Part shown: in pieces, positions 42,473 to 50,394 of the stretch
Layout of the letters: each line of letters opens with the position of its first letter
Position numbering within the stretch: position 1 is the stretch's first letter
Assembly: GCA_937873495.1 (NCBI GenBank)
Contig: CALMXZ010000015.1
Location: forward strand, 112,505 to 176,504
Direction of reading: 5' to 3'
DNA: 64,000 nucleotides
Source of the DNA: an uncultured Trueperaceae bacterium
Lineage (GTDB): Bacteria > Deinococcota > Deinococci > Deinococcales > Trueperaceae
Program-made: the position numbers and the translations under genes
Notes under the pieces: generated by a model
Seen by the model: only the letters and a program-made list of their open reading frames with translations
Told to the model about the DNA's origin: nothing
Database searches by the model: none

Positions 42473-43591
42473 TCACGGCAGGGGCGGGAACCTGAGCCGC
42501 TCCTGCACGACGAGGCTGCCGGCCTGGTAGAGCTGGCTGACGCTCACCCCGAGCAGCCGCACCGGCAGCACGGGCCGGTCGACCTCGAACGCGAGCCTGA
42601 CCGCCGCCGCCAGTAGCACGGACGCGTCCGGCACGGGCTCCGTGCCCGTGTGGCTGCGCGTCACGGTCCTGAAGTCGCTGAACCGGAGCTTGACGGTCAC
42701 GGTGCGTGCCACGAGGCCGTGCCGCTCCATGTGGCGCGCCACGTCCTGGCACAGCTCGACCAACAGCGGCTCCAAGTCGGCGCGGCGCGCGACGTCGCGC
42801 TCGAGCGTCGTCTCCGAGCCGATGGACTTGCGCTCCCGGTTCGGTTCGACCTGCCGGTCGTCGATGCCGCACGCCATGGCGTGGAAGTAGCGCCCGCTCT
42901 TGCCGAAGTGGCGTTCGAGCTCATCGGGGTCACGTGCGCGGAGGTCGCCGCCCGTGAGGATGCCGAGCGCGCGCATGCGCTCCGCCGTGCGCGGGCCGAC
43001 GCCGTGGAACCTCTCGATGGGCAGGGCCGCGAGGAACGCCTCGGCCTGGTGGGGGAGGATGACGGTCAGGCCGTCGGGCTTGGACATGCCGGATGCCACC
43101 TTGGCGAGGAACTTGCCCGCCGCCACGCCCGCTGAGGCCGTGAGGCTCGTCTCGCGCAGGATGTCCACCTTGATCGCCTTGGCGATGAGCGTGGCGGACG
43201 GCGGTCCGGTCAACGGGTTCGTCACGTCGAGGTAGGCCTCGTCGAGCGCCAGCGGCTCGATCAGCTCCGTGTAGCGCCTGAACACGGCGCGCACCTTGGC
43301 GGACGCCTCGCGGTAGGCGTCGAAGCGCGGCGGCACGATCACGAGCTCGGGGCACAAGGCCACGGCGCGGCGCATTGGCAGGGCGGAGCGCACCCCGTAA
43401 CGGCGCGCCTCGTAGGACGCGGCGGCCACCACACCGCGCTCGCCAGCGCCGCCCACGGCCACCGGCTTGCCGCGCAACTCGGGGGCGTCGCGCTGCTCGA
43501 CGGACGCGAAGAACGCGTCCATGTCGACGTGCACGATCTTGCGGCCGCTGGGGGCGGTGCCGGCCGTGACTGGCGGGCGTGGCGGGCCCAT
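42473..43591 (-). CDS. dinB: DNA polymerase IV (Y family)
   Basis: 372 residues. Catalytic acidic residues lie in IVHVDMDAFFASVEQ near residue 22 and LALDEAYLDVT near 117. Helix-hairpin-helix thumb: IERFHGVGPRTAERMRALGI. The little-finger domain follows, but the C-terminal clamp-binding tail is not obvious. It performs error-prone bypass of lesions. Start ATG 43591, with TAGCCT six bases upstream, so probably leaderless. Confidence 0.95.
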   Translation of the reverse strand: MGPPRPPVTAGTAPSGRKIVHVDMDAFFASVEQRDAPELRGKPVAVGGAGERGVVAAASYEARRYGVRSALPMRRAVALCPELVIVPPRFDAYREASAKVRAVFRRYTELIEPLALDEAYLDVTNPLTGPPSATLIAKAIKVDILRETSLTASAGVAAGKFLAKVASGMSKPDGLTVILPHQAEAFLAALPIERFHGVGPRTAERMRALGILTGGDLRARDPDELERHFGKSGRYFHAMACGIDDRQVEPNRERKSIGSETTLERDVARRADLEPLLVELCQDVARHMERHGLVARTVTVKLRFSDFRTVTRSHTGTEPVPDASVLLAAAVRLAFEVDRPVLPVRLLGVSVSQLYQAGSLVVQERLRFPPLP

Positions 43592-43597
43592 GCCTTA

Positions 43598-43603
43598 AGG
43601 CTA
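43598..43603 (-). promoter_or_regulatory. Leaderless -10 element (dinB)
   Basis: Minus-strand TAGCCT, six bases before the dinB ATG. Confidence 0.4.
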
Positions 43604-43686
43604 CCGCGTGGCTCGCGGGGAGGCGGGGCCGGTGTTGTAGCCGAAACTTGTGCAACGTGTGTGTTGCATACGGCTACGCTAGCCGC

Positions 43687-44679
43687 TCAGGCCTTCCCGG
43701 CCGCCGCGCGGCGCAGGCGTTGCAGCACCGCCAGGGTCAGGCGGGCGTCGTCTAGGCTCGTATGGGACTGCCGCTGTACGAGCACGCCCTCCACCTGCGC
43801 GGCGCGTTCGAGGCGCAGCGAGCCACCGAGGCCGCGCGTCGTCGAGTAGGCGCGCATGGCGCATTCGAAGCCGGTCACCGCGTTGGGCAGGTGCCAGCGG
43901 CGGGCGGACTGCGCGACCATTCGCTCGTCGAACGGCGCGTTCCACGCGAACACCCTGCGACCCTCGACGGCCCGCTCCAGCGCGCCGAGGACGTCCGGCC
44001 ACGTGGGGGCGCCGCGGAGGTCGTCGATGGTGTAGCCGTGCACCCGCGTCGCGGCGCTCGGCACGCTGCCAGAGTGCGGCCACACCTTCGTCTCGAGGAG
44101 GACCGTGCCGGAGGAGTGGATGGCCGCTATCTCGATGATCTCGTCGCGGGTGGTGAGGCCCGTGGTCTCCGTGTCGAGCACCACGAACCCCTCCCTGAAC
44201 AGGTCCGCGAGCCACCGCTGCGGGTCGTCCGGCCGGCCGACGGCGCGCTCCGGTCGGCCTAGCAACGCCGCCGCCTGTGGCCGCGTAGGGCGGGGCCGAC
44301 CAGGCGCGGCGCCCGCCTCGGTCCCGGCGGCGCGCGCGCTCCGGCCCCCCGCCTCGGGCGGACCGGGACGGTGTGCGTCGAGCGGGGCGGGCGCCTCATA
44401 GCCGAGCGGCGCCTGGCGCACGGCGCGCGGCCAGGTATCGCCCTTCAAGCGCCGCGCTTCACTGGTGCTGAACAGCGGCTCGAGCCCCGCTTCGGCGCGC
44501 AGGAGGGCGAGCGGTGGGCCGAGCAGCGAGAACCCCCTGGCCGCGAGTTCGCTCCTCGTGCGCAGGTCGCGTGGCGCCTCGGTGCGGTCGTCGATGACGG
44601 GCAGGTCGGTCGCCGTGCTGCCGTGCACGTTCGTCACGAGAGGCAGTCTACCGGAGCGCGCGCTGATCCCGACTTTCAC
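43687..44679 (-). CDS. DEDDh 3'-5' exonuclease with novel N-terminal region
   Basis: 330 residues. The C-terminal half is a DnaQ-type exonuclease: Exo I FVVLDTETTGLTTRDEI near residue 166, Exo II WNAPFDERM near 247, and Exo III SHTSLDDARLTLAVL near 305, the DEDDh pattern. The first ~155 residues (ELAARGFSLLGPPLALLRAE; Arg/Pro/Ala-rich stretch) are unrecognised and may position it on DNA or a partner. Stand-alone exonucleases of this type proofread or process ends in repair. GTG start at 44679 is the longest reading; a later start is possible. Confidence 0.85.
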   Translation of the reverse strand: MKVGISARSGRLPLVTNVHGSTATDLPVIDDRTEAPRDLRTRSELAARGFSLLGPPLALLRAEAGLEPLFSTSEARRLKGDTWPRAVRQAPLGYEAPAPLDAHRPGPPEAGGRSARAAGTEAGAAPGRPRPTRPQAAALLGRPERAVGRPDDPQRWLADLFREGFVVLDTETTGLTTRDEIIEIAAIHSSGTVLLETKVWPHSGSVPSAATRVHGYTIDDLRGAPTWPDVLGALERAVEGRRVFAWNAPFDERMVAQSARRWHLPNAVTGFECAMRAYSTTRGLGGSLRLERAAQVEGVLVQRQSHTSLDDARLTLAVLQRLRRAAAGKA

Positions 44680-44736
44680 TAGTTAACGCTTGGAAAAGTG
44701 TCGTTTACGTGGTAGCGTCGTGACCAAGGTGAGACC

Positions 44737-46050
44737 GTGACCAACCGTGCGTATCGGTACGTGATCGTAGGCGGCGGGATGACAGGGGACGCTGCCGCGA
44801 AGGCGATCAGGAAGGGCGATCCGGGCGGTTCGCTGCTGGTGATCGGCGAGGAGGCCGTGGCGCCGTACAAGCGGCCGCCGCTCTCGAAGGGCCTGTGGAA
44901 GGGCGACGACGAGGCCAAGCTCGACCTCGGCACGCTCACGCGTGGGGGAGACGTGCTGCTCGGCACGCGCGCCACGGGCCTCGACCTTGCGCGCCGCGCC
45001 CTGACGTTGGCCGACGGCACCGAGGTGGGCTACGAGCGCCTGCTGCTCGCCACCGGGGCGCGGGCGCGCGAGCTCCCCGGCCTGCCGAGCGGCGGCCCCG
45101 TCGTGGCGTTCCGCCACCTGGCCGACTACCGCGCGGCCAGGGCTCGCTCCGGGCCCGGCCGCGTCGCGGCCGTAGTCGGGGGCGGGTTCATCGGCGCCGA
45201 GCTCGCCGCGGCACTCACGCAGGCAGGCAGCCGGGTCCACATGATCTTCCCGGAGGCGGAGCTGGGCGCCAACCGCTTCCCATCGGAACTCGCCGGTCTC
45301 GTCGGCGCCACCTACCGCGGCCGTGGCGTGACCCTCCACCCTGGTACACGGGTCGCGGCCGCGAAAGTGACCGACGCCGCGGCGACCCTCACCCTCGACG
45401 ACGGCACCACTGTCCGCGCCGACCTCGTCGTGCTCGGCATCGGGGCCGTGCCGAACGACGAGCTCGCCAGAGCAGCGGGTCTGCGCGTTGAGGACGGTAT
45501 CTGGGTGGACGAGCATCTGCGTGCCGCGCGTGCGAGTGAGGGTGGCGCGGTGGCAGACACGACCGCGACGAGCGCCGGCGACCCTGATCGCGCTGCTCCG
45601 CCGGCAGACGGGGCGTACGGCGGCCCGGACGGCGCTCCTTTGGGTGTCTACGCGGCCGGCGACGTCGCCAGCTTCGCCTTCCCGGGCTTCGCGCGCAGGG
45701 CGCGTATCGAGCACGAGGACAACGCCTACGCCATGGGTGCCGCCGCCGGGCGGCAGATGGTGGCCTCCGTAACGGGGGCGAGGGCGGAGCCCTTCGCCCA
45801 TCTGCCGTTCTTCTACTCGGACCTCTTCGACGACGGCTACGAGGCGGTCGGAGTGCTCGACGCGCGCCTCGCGGTCGTCGCCGACTGGTCGGAGCCGGGT
45901 AAGAGCGGCGTCTTCTACTACCTCGACGGCGGGACCGTGCGCGGCGTGCTCCTGTGGAACATGTGGGGCCTGGTCGACGCCGCGCGCGACCTGATCCTCG
46001 CGGGCGTGCCCGTCGCGCCAAGCGAGCTGCACGGGAGGTTGCAAGGATGA
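44737..46050 (+). CDS. FAD-dependent NAD(P)H oxidoreductase (ferredoxin-reductase type)
   Basis: 437 residues. FAD site: YVIVGGGMTGDAAAKAI at the N-terminus and GVYAAGDVASFAFPG near 307; NAD(P) site: AAVVGGGFIGAELAAAL near 147. ERLLLATGARARELPG is the hallmark of AIF/rubredoxin-reductase/putidaredoxin-reductase enzymes. A ~30-residue Ala/Asp/Gly-rich insertion (about 267-300) precedes the second FAD motif. It passes electrons from NAD(P)H to a ferredoxin or thiol partner. AAGGTGAG precedes the GTG. The stop overlaps the Crp-type regulator start. Confidence 0.9.
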   Translation: MTNRAYRYVIVGGGMTGDAAAKAIRKGDPGGSLLVIGEEAVAPYKRPPLSKGLWKGDDEAKLDLGTLTRGGDVLLGTRATGLDLARRALTLADGTEVGYERLLLATGARARELPGLPSGGPVVAFRHLADYRAARARSGPGRVAAVVGGGFIGAELAAALTQAGSRVHMIFPEAELGANRFPSELAGLVGATYRGRGVTLHPGTRVAAAKVTDAAATLTLDDGTTVRADLVVLGIGAVPNDELARAAGLRVEDGIWVDEHLRAARASEGGAVADTTATSAGDPDRAAPPADGAYGGPDGAPLGVYAAGDVASFAFPGFARRARIEHEDNAYAMGAAAGRQMVASVTGARAEPFAHLPFFYSDLFDDGYEAVGVLDARLAVVADWSEPGKSGVFYYLDGGTVRGVLLWNMWGLVDAARDLILAGVPVAPSELHGRLQG

Positions 46051-46796
46051 TCGTCCATTCGTCACGCGAGGCGGTGCCAGCCGGCTCCGTCATGCTGGGC
46101 TCGACGCGCAGGCTCGACACCGCCGGACCCGACCCGGCGATCGTCGTCACCACCGTGAGACGCCTAGAACGCGGTGAGACGCTCTACTCCGAAGGAGAGA
46201 CGGCGACGGCGCCGTACCTCGTCCTGGACGGCGTCCTGCGGGTCGTGGTCGGCTCTGCCGCCGGCCTGGTGCGTCTCGCTGACCTGGCCGGTCCTGGCGA
46301 CATGCTCGCCACGGCGGTCTTCGAGGGTCGACCGCATGGCGAGACCGTCGTGGCGGCCCACCCCGCCAAGGTCGCGCAAGTCGACCTCGGTGCCACCCTG
46401 CTGCGCCCGGCCGGGCGCATCGGCGTTGGTGTCACGCTCGGGCGGCAGGTGAAGCGCAGCCGTGAGCTGGCCGACGACCTCGGCCTGCCGATGGGAGCCC
46501 GCATCTGCCGCATCCTGGCCCGCCTGGCGCGGCGCCTCGGGCGTGTGTGCGACGGGGCCTGCGAGCTGGCGGCCGCGCGGCCGCCGGTCGGTGGGCGGGC
46601 CGAGTGGCGGCGCCTGCCGTTCAGCCTGACCCACGACGACGTTGCCCTGATGGCCGGTTGCGCGCGCGTGACGGCCACGCGCGTGCTGGGCGAGCTGAAG
46701 GCGGCGGGTGCGCTCGTCGGTCATCGCGGCGACTACGCCCTGGTGCCTAGCGCCCTCGACGCGGCCGCCGACGAGTACGTCTACGAAGCGCTCTGA
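46047..46796 (+). CDS. Crp/Fnr-family regulator
   Basis: 249 residues from ATG 46047, which overlaps the oxidoreductase stop (ATGA). The cyclic-nucleotide-binding-like beta roll is RLERGETLYSEGETATAPYL and VLDGVLRVVVG; the C-terminal winged helix is SLTHDDVALMAGCARVTATR followed by VLGELKAAGALV. Cysteines occur (ARICRILARL; RVCDGACEL) but do not form an evident Fnr [4Fe-4S] pattern. It probably senses redox or a small ligand and controls the oxidoreductase operon. Confidence 0.87.
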   Translation: MIVHSSREAVPAGSVMLGSTRRLDTAGPDPAIVVTTVRRLERGETLYSEGETATAPYLVLDGVLRVVVGSAAGLVRLADLAGPGDMLATAVFEGRPHGETVVAAHPAKVAQVDLGATLLRPAGRIGVGVTLGRQVKRSRELADDLGLPMGARICRILARLARRLGRVCDGACELAAARPPVGGRAEWRRLPFSLTHDDVALMAGCARVTATRVLGELKAAGALVGHRGDYALVPSALDAAADEYVYEAL

Positions 46797-46861
46797 CCGC
46801 CACGCGTCCGCTGAGACGGAATTCGCAGCCGAGCGGGGTCGAAGAGGCATAGCATCACAGT

Positions 46862-46942
46862 GGAGAGGAGGGGGTGGCGATTCCCAAGCGGCTCGATCCC
46901 GCCGAGGGAACTCCCATCGGGTCGTTGCGACGCCCTCCTCTC
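46862..46942. other. Long-range inverted repeat, possible structured RNA or terminator
   Basis: GAGAGGAGGG (46863-46872) is complementary to CCCTCCTCTC (46933-46942) with 60 bases between, which themselves can pair (GGTGGCGA with TGCGACGCC). It lies in the 238-base gap between the Crp-type gene and HU. Could be a terminator, an RNA leader for HU, or a small RNA; no known family recognised. Confidence 0.35.
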
Positions 46943-47034
46943 ACCCCTTGACCTAACCCGCTTCGTCCGACCCAGCCGGCCCCCGGTGAGGTCAACCTTC
47001 ACGTGCGGCCGGCCGGCGTGGTAGAAGTTAGCCC

Positions 47035-47328
47035 ATGAACAAGAAAGAACTCGCTGAGAAGCTGGCTAAGAAGACTGGCCTGAGCACGAACAAGGCTAAG
47101 GAGGTCGTCGACACGATCTTCTCCACCGCCGATGGCAAGGGCATCATCGCCATCGAGCTCGATGCCGGCCGCAAGGTCCAGATCACGGGCTTCGGCACCT
47201 TCGAGACGCGTCGCCGCGGCCCCCGCAAGGGTGTCAACCCCGGCACGGGCGCCGAGATCACCATCCCGGCCCGCAAGTACGCGGCGTTCCGCGCCGGCAA
47301 GGGCCTCAAGGAGCGCGTCGAGCAGTAA
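47035..47328 (+). CDS. hup: HU-family nucleoid protein
   Basis: 97 residues, histone-like DNA-bending protein. The start MNKKELAEKLAKKTGLSTNK and the beta-arm region GFGTFETRRRGPRKGVNPGT, then IPARKYAAFRAGKGL, are canonical HU. It lacks the long Lys/Ala-rich N-terminal extension found in Deinococcus radiodurans HU. It compacts DNA and assists replication and repair. A hairpin terminator follows at 47526. Confidence 0.97.
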   Translation: MNKKELAEKLAKKTGLSTNKAKEVVDTIFSTADGKGIIAIELDAGRKVQITGFGTFETRRRGPRKGVNPGTGAEITIPARKYAAFRAGKGLKERVEQ

Positions 47329-47525
47329 GCGAGCCGCCTCCGGCCGCCACGCGTCGCCGGCAGTGGCGTTCAAGGACATGCGACCCTGACGGCTTGCCGT
47401 CCACAGAGCGTAGCCTGAACGTAGCGGAGGGCGCTGGACGCGGATGGCGCCTGTAGTCAGCGAGAACGTGCCATGCTCCCGCCCACAGGGCGCCAGGGCG
47501 TTGGCGGTGCCCCTCGCGAAGGTCG

Positions 47526-47555
47526 GTCCCCGGTCGCTTCAAAGCAGCCGGGGAC
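47526..47555 (+). terminator. Hairpin terminator downstream of HU
   Basis: GTCCCCGG (47526-47533) with CCGGGGAC (47548-47555), inner GCTT/AAGC pair, followed by TTCTCCTCCTTA. Confidence 0.65.
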
Positions 47556-47623
47556 TTCTCCTCCTTAGCAAGTGGTACACTCCCCCTCGGCCAAGCCCAG
47601 GCACGGCCATGGAAACGCCACAT

Positions 47624-47655
47624 GCGCCCCAACCGGCCCCCCACGGTTGGGGCGC
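47624..47655. terminator. Perfect 11-bp hairpin
   Basis: GCGCCCCAACC (47624-47634) and GGTTGGGGCGC (47645-47655), 10-base loop. Lies 44 bases after the TetR gene stop on the minus strand, so probably its terminator. Confidence 0.6.
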
Positions 47656-47699
47656 TGCCCTTGGGCACGCCGTTGGCGCGAAGAAGAGCTAGCGCTTCA

Positions 47700-48260
47700 T
47701 CAGCCGAGCAAGGCGATCGCGGCGCCACGCGCCTCGCGCGCCGCCTCGGCCGTGCCTTGGACCAGCGCGGTCACCGTCGCGCCTTCCAGGAGGAGCTGGA
47801 GTCGCGCGCCGGCCGTGTGGGTGTCCGTCACGCCCGCCTGCGCAGCCCGCTCCACGAAGAACGCGCGCACCTCGGCGATGTGGTCGCGAGCGTAAGGCAA
47901 CGCGGCGTTGAACTGCCCGCCCAGTTCGAAGGTAGCGGCCACCAGGGGGCAGCCGCGGAAGTCGGGCGTGTCCACCCAGGCCTCGAGGAGGTCGAAGACC
48001 GCCAGGAGCCGCTCGCGCGGCGTGCCCCCGAGCTCGTCCGCCCGCGCCAGCCACGCCCTGCGCTCCGCGCGCCTGGCCTCCAGGACGGCCTTCACCAACG
48101 CGTCCTTCGAGGGGAAGTGGTGGTACAGGGTCATGCGCGCCACGCCGGCGCGCGCGATGATCTCGTTGATACCCACGTTGGCAACGCCCCGCGCGTAGAA
48201 GAGCCTCGCGGCCGTGTCGAGCAGCCGGTCGGCCGCGCTCGGGGTGCCGTCGTCGGTCAT
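47700..48260 (-). CDS. TetR-family regulator
   Basis: 186 residues. Helix-turn-helix VGINEIIARAGVARMTLYHH then FPSKDALVKAVLEARR. The C-terminus (DTPDFRGCPLVAATFELGGQ) is like the AcrR/QacR-type subgroup with the RGCP motif seen in TetR_C-type regulators. Its target is unclear; the neighbouring aldolase is on the same strand upstream. TATGAT lies six bases before the ATG (leaderless). Confidence 0.88.
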   Translation of the reverse strand: MTDDGTPSAADRLLDTAARLFYARGVANVGINEIIARAGVARMTLYHHFPSKDALVKAVLEARRAERRAWLARADELGGTPRERLLAVFDLLEAWVDTPDFRGCPLVAATFELGGQFNAALPYARDHIAEVRAFFVERAAQAGVTDTHTAGARLQLLLEGATVTALVQGTAEAAREARGAAIALLG

Positions 48261-48266
48261 GGCCGC

Positions 48267-48272
48267 ATCATA
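48267..48272 (-). promoter_or_regulatory. Leaderless -10 element (TetR gene)
   Basis: Minus-strand TATGAT, six bases before the ATG at 48260. Confidence 0.45.
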
Positions 48273-48288
48273 CTGACTTGTCCGGCTT

Positions 48289-48331
48289 GCCGCGGTGGCG
48301 GCCGGCTACGATGAGGAGCCGGCACCGCGGC
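48289..48331 (-). terminator. Terminator downstream of the aldolase
   Basis: GCCGCGG and GCCGGC (48289-48306) pair with GCCGGC and CCGCGGC (48318-48331) around an 11-base loop, with small bulges. It begins 5 bases after the aldolase stop on the minus strand. Confidence 0.65.
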
Positions 48332-48335
48332 CCCC

Positions 48336-49094
48336 TCAGGCCCGGAAGCGCTCCAGCCGGTCCGCGACGGCTTGGCCGAGGACGGCGTAGTCGATGGCCA
48401 CCGTGACGAACCTGAACCCACGAGCGACCGCGGCGCGGGCGAACTCCACGCTGCCGGTGTGGATGCCGGCCACCTTGCCGTGAGCCTTGCAGGCCTGGAG
48501 GATCCGCTCGACGGCGGCCATCTGGCGCGGGTCGGTCGAGTCGACCTTCGGCGCGGCCCCTACGGCGTAACTGAGATCGGCCGGCCCGATGTACAGACCA
48601 GTCAGTCCGGGGGTTGCGGCGATGGCGTCGAGGTGCTCGAGGCCAAGGGCCGTCTCGACCATGGCGAAGACCGCAACTTGCGAGTCCGCGACCGTGTGTT
48701 GGTCTGCGCCGTAGACCATGGCCGCCCGGAGGGGTCCGTAGGAACGGCGGCCGTTCGGGGGGTACAGCGCGGCGGCCACGGCGGAACGCGCCTGCTCTGC
48801 CGTCTCGACCATCGGCACGACGATCCCCAACGCCCCGAGGTCGAGGGCCCGCATGATCATGGCGTCGTCGTTGCGGGGCACGCGCACGAACGGCACCGTG
48901 CCGGTGCCGGAGACGGCTTGCAGCAGGCGGGGCAGGTCGGCGAGCGATGCTGCGCCGTGCTGGAGGTCGAAGGTGACGCTGTCGTACCCGCGGCGGGCGA
49001 TGACCTCGGCCGAGATCCCGTCGCCCAGGCCGAGCCAGGCGTTCGCGGTCGCGCCGCCGGCGCGCCAGACGTCGTGCAAACGGTTCAGTGGCAT
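48336..49094 (-). CDS. HpcH/HpaI-family aldolase
   Basis: 252 residues, metal-dependent class II aldolase fold acting on 2-keto-3-deoxy-type acids (HpaI, DDG aldolase, macrophomate-synthase-like). Features: SAEVIARRGYDSVTFDLQHG near the N-terminus, the metal-ligand Glu in FAMVETALGLEHLDAIA near 145, and the ligand Asp in GLYIGPADLSYAVG near 175. Substrate not determinable. TATCAT ends five bases before the ATG, suggesting a leaderless transcript. Followed by a strong terminator. Confidence 0.9.
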   Translation of the reverse strand: MPLNRLHDVWRAGGATANAWLGLGDGISAEVIARRGYDSVTFDLQHGAASLADLPRLLQAVSGTGTVPFVRVPRNDDAMIMRALDLGALGIVVPMVETAEQARSAVAAALYPPNGRRSYGPLRAAMVYGADQHTVADSQVAVFAMVETALGLEHLDAIAATPGLTGLYIGPADLSYAVGAAPKVDSTDPRQMAAVERILQACKAHGKVAGIHTGSVEFARAAVARGFRFVTVAIDYAVLGQAVADRLERFRA

Positions 49095-49099
49095 GGCGG

Positions 49100-49105
49100 A
49101 TGATA
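49100..49105 (-). promoter_or_regulatory. Leaderless -10 element (aldolase gene)
   Basis: Minus-strand TATCAT, five bases before the ATG at 49094. Confidence 0.45.
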
Positions 49106-49154
49106 ACTCCGGCGGTGCGGGCCCACTCGGCCGCGCGCGGCCGAGCGTAGCGCG

Positions 49155-50204
49155 CTACCCGAGCGCGTGCAGCTCCCCCGCCGCGTCGGCACGCGTGGCG
49201 CCGTCGACGAGCAGGTGCAGGTACACGAAGCCGGCGTAGGGTTGCCAGGCGGCCACCCGCTCTGCCACCCACGCGTAGCTCGGCTTGCCCTCCTCGCCGA
49301 GGAAGCGCGCCAGGCCGTTGCGCGCGCCGGAGTCGCCGTGCGGGAACACGCCCAGGCGCCCGAGCGCCCGCAAGAGCACGTACTCCGACGTCCACCTGCC
49401 TACCCCGAAGAGCCCGCCGAGCCGCTGCGCGACCTCGGCGTCGGCAGCGCTCGCCACCCCGGCGATGTCCAGCTTGCCGCTCACGATCTTGCCAGCCAGC
49501 TCGATGAGCGTGCGGGCCTTGGCGCGGCTGAAGCCCATGGCGCCGAGCTCCTCGGCGGCCGCTCCGGCCAAGCCCTCCGCCGTGGGAAGCGCGAGAGGGC
49601 CGGCGTCGGTCCCGGTCGGCGCGAACGGCAGGCGCGGGCCGTAGGCGCGCGCGAGCCGCGCCACGAGCTGCAGGCCGAAGGTGAGTGTCACCTGTTGGCA
49701 CGGCACGGCGTTGAGTAGACCCTCGAAGAGCCCGGGGTAGCGGGGCGGCTTCAGGCCGCGCAGGCGCCCGGCCAGGGGCGCCAGGTGCGGATCGGCGGCG
49801 GCCAGAGCGTAGAACCCCGTCAGGTCGACGTCCGTTCCGAGCAGGTCACGGACCGCGCGCTCCCCGCCGAGCGCCATGGCGGCCTCGCTCGCCCCTGTGG
49901 CGGTGACGCTGACGCGCAGCGCGCGCGTGAGCGGCGCGTCGCCGGCCGAGCGCGCGCCCGACGTGGCGTCCGCACCAACCGCGCTCGTCACCTCGAGGAG
50001 GAACGGGCCGGTCAGGGCGCCCGAGCTCGCGGTCGCCGGCAGGACGCGGCGCAAGGTGACGCCGTCCCAGACGTCGATCTGATTGTTGCGGCGGCGCTGC
50101 AGGGCCATGGCGGTCAGGTCGAGCCGGAAGGGCTGCGGCGGCGCCAGGGTGAAGGAGACGGTCCGCGCGGCATCCGCACCGCCGGCTTGGGTCGAAGCGT
50201 TCAT
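49155..50204 (-). CDS. alkA: DNA-3-methyladenine glycosylase II (AlkA-like)
   Basis: 349 residues. N-terminal AlkA-type domain, then the helix-hairpin-helix-GPD core: LFGVGRWTSEYVLLRALGRL followed by GVFPHGDSGARNGL, where the Asp is the catalytic base; there is no lysine at the lyase position, so it is a monofunctional glycosylase. PCQQVTLTFGLQLVARLARA is the AlkA/OGG-type helix. It removes alkylated purines for base-excision repair. TAGCAT lies six bases before the ATG. Confidence 0.9.
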   Translation of the reverse strand: MNASTQAGGADAARTVSFTLAPPQPFRLDLTAMALQRRRNNQIDVWDGVTLRRVLPATASSGALTGPFLLEVTSAVGADATSGARSAGDAPLTRALRVSVTATGASEAAMALGGERAVRDLLGTDVDLTGFYALAAADPHLAPLAGRLRGLKPPRYPGLFEGLLNAVPCQQVTLTFGLQLVARLARAYGPRLPFAPTGTDAGPLALPTAEGLAGAAAEELGAMGFSRAKARTLIELAGKIVSGKLDIAGVASAADAEVAQRLGGLFGVGRWTSEYVLLRALGRLGVFPHGDSGARNGLARFLGEEGKPSYAWVAERVAAWQPYAGFVYLHLLVDGATRADAAGELHALG

Positions 50205-50210
50205 CCGCCG

Positions 50211-50216
50211 ATGCTA
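50211..50216 (-). promoter_or_regulatory. Leaderless -10 element (alkA)
   Basis: Minus-strand TAGCAT, six bases before the ATG at 50204. Confidence 0.4.
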
Positions 50217-50394
50217 TGCCCTAACGGCCCCGCGCCGTGGCCGCGCCAAGACGTTGCGGCTGGCGAGGCGTGCCGGCGACGGTCGCCCCGGGATAGTAGC
50301 GCTGTTGATGTTCGCCCTTGACGACGGCCGCCTTGATAACATCGGCCATGGCGCTCCCCGGTTCTTCCTCGGAGTCCCAGGCTACGGAGGAAGC

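Larger units (their letters stand above)
47329..47699. other. Intergenic region between convergent HU and TetR genes
   Basis: 371 bases with no credible gene. It holds two hairpins, listed separately (47526-47555 and 47624-47655), and otherwise nothing recognised. Confidence 0.6.
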
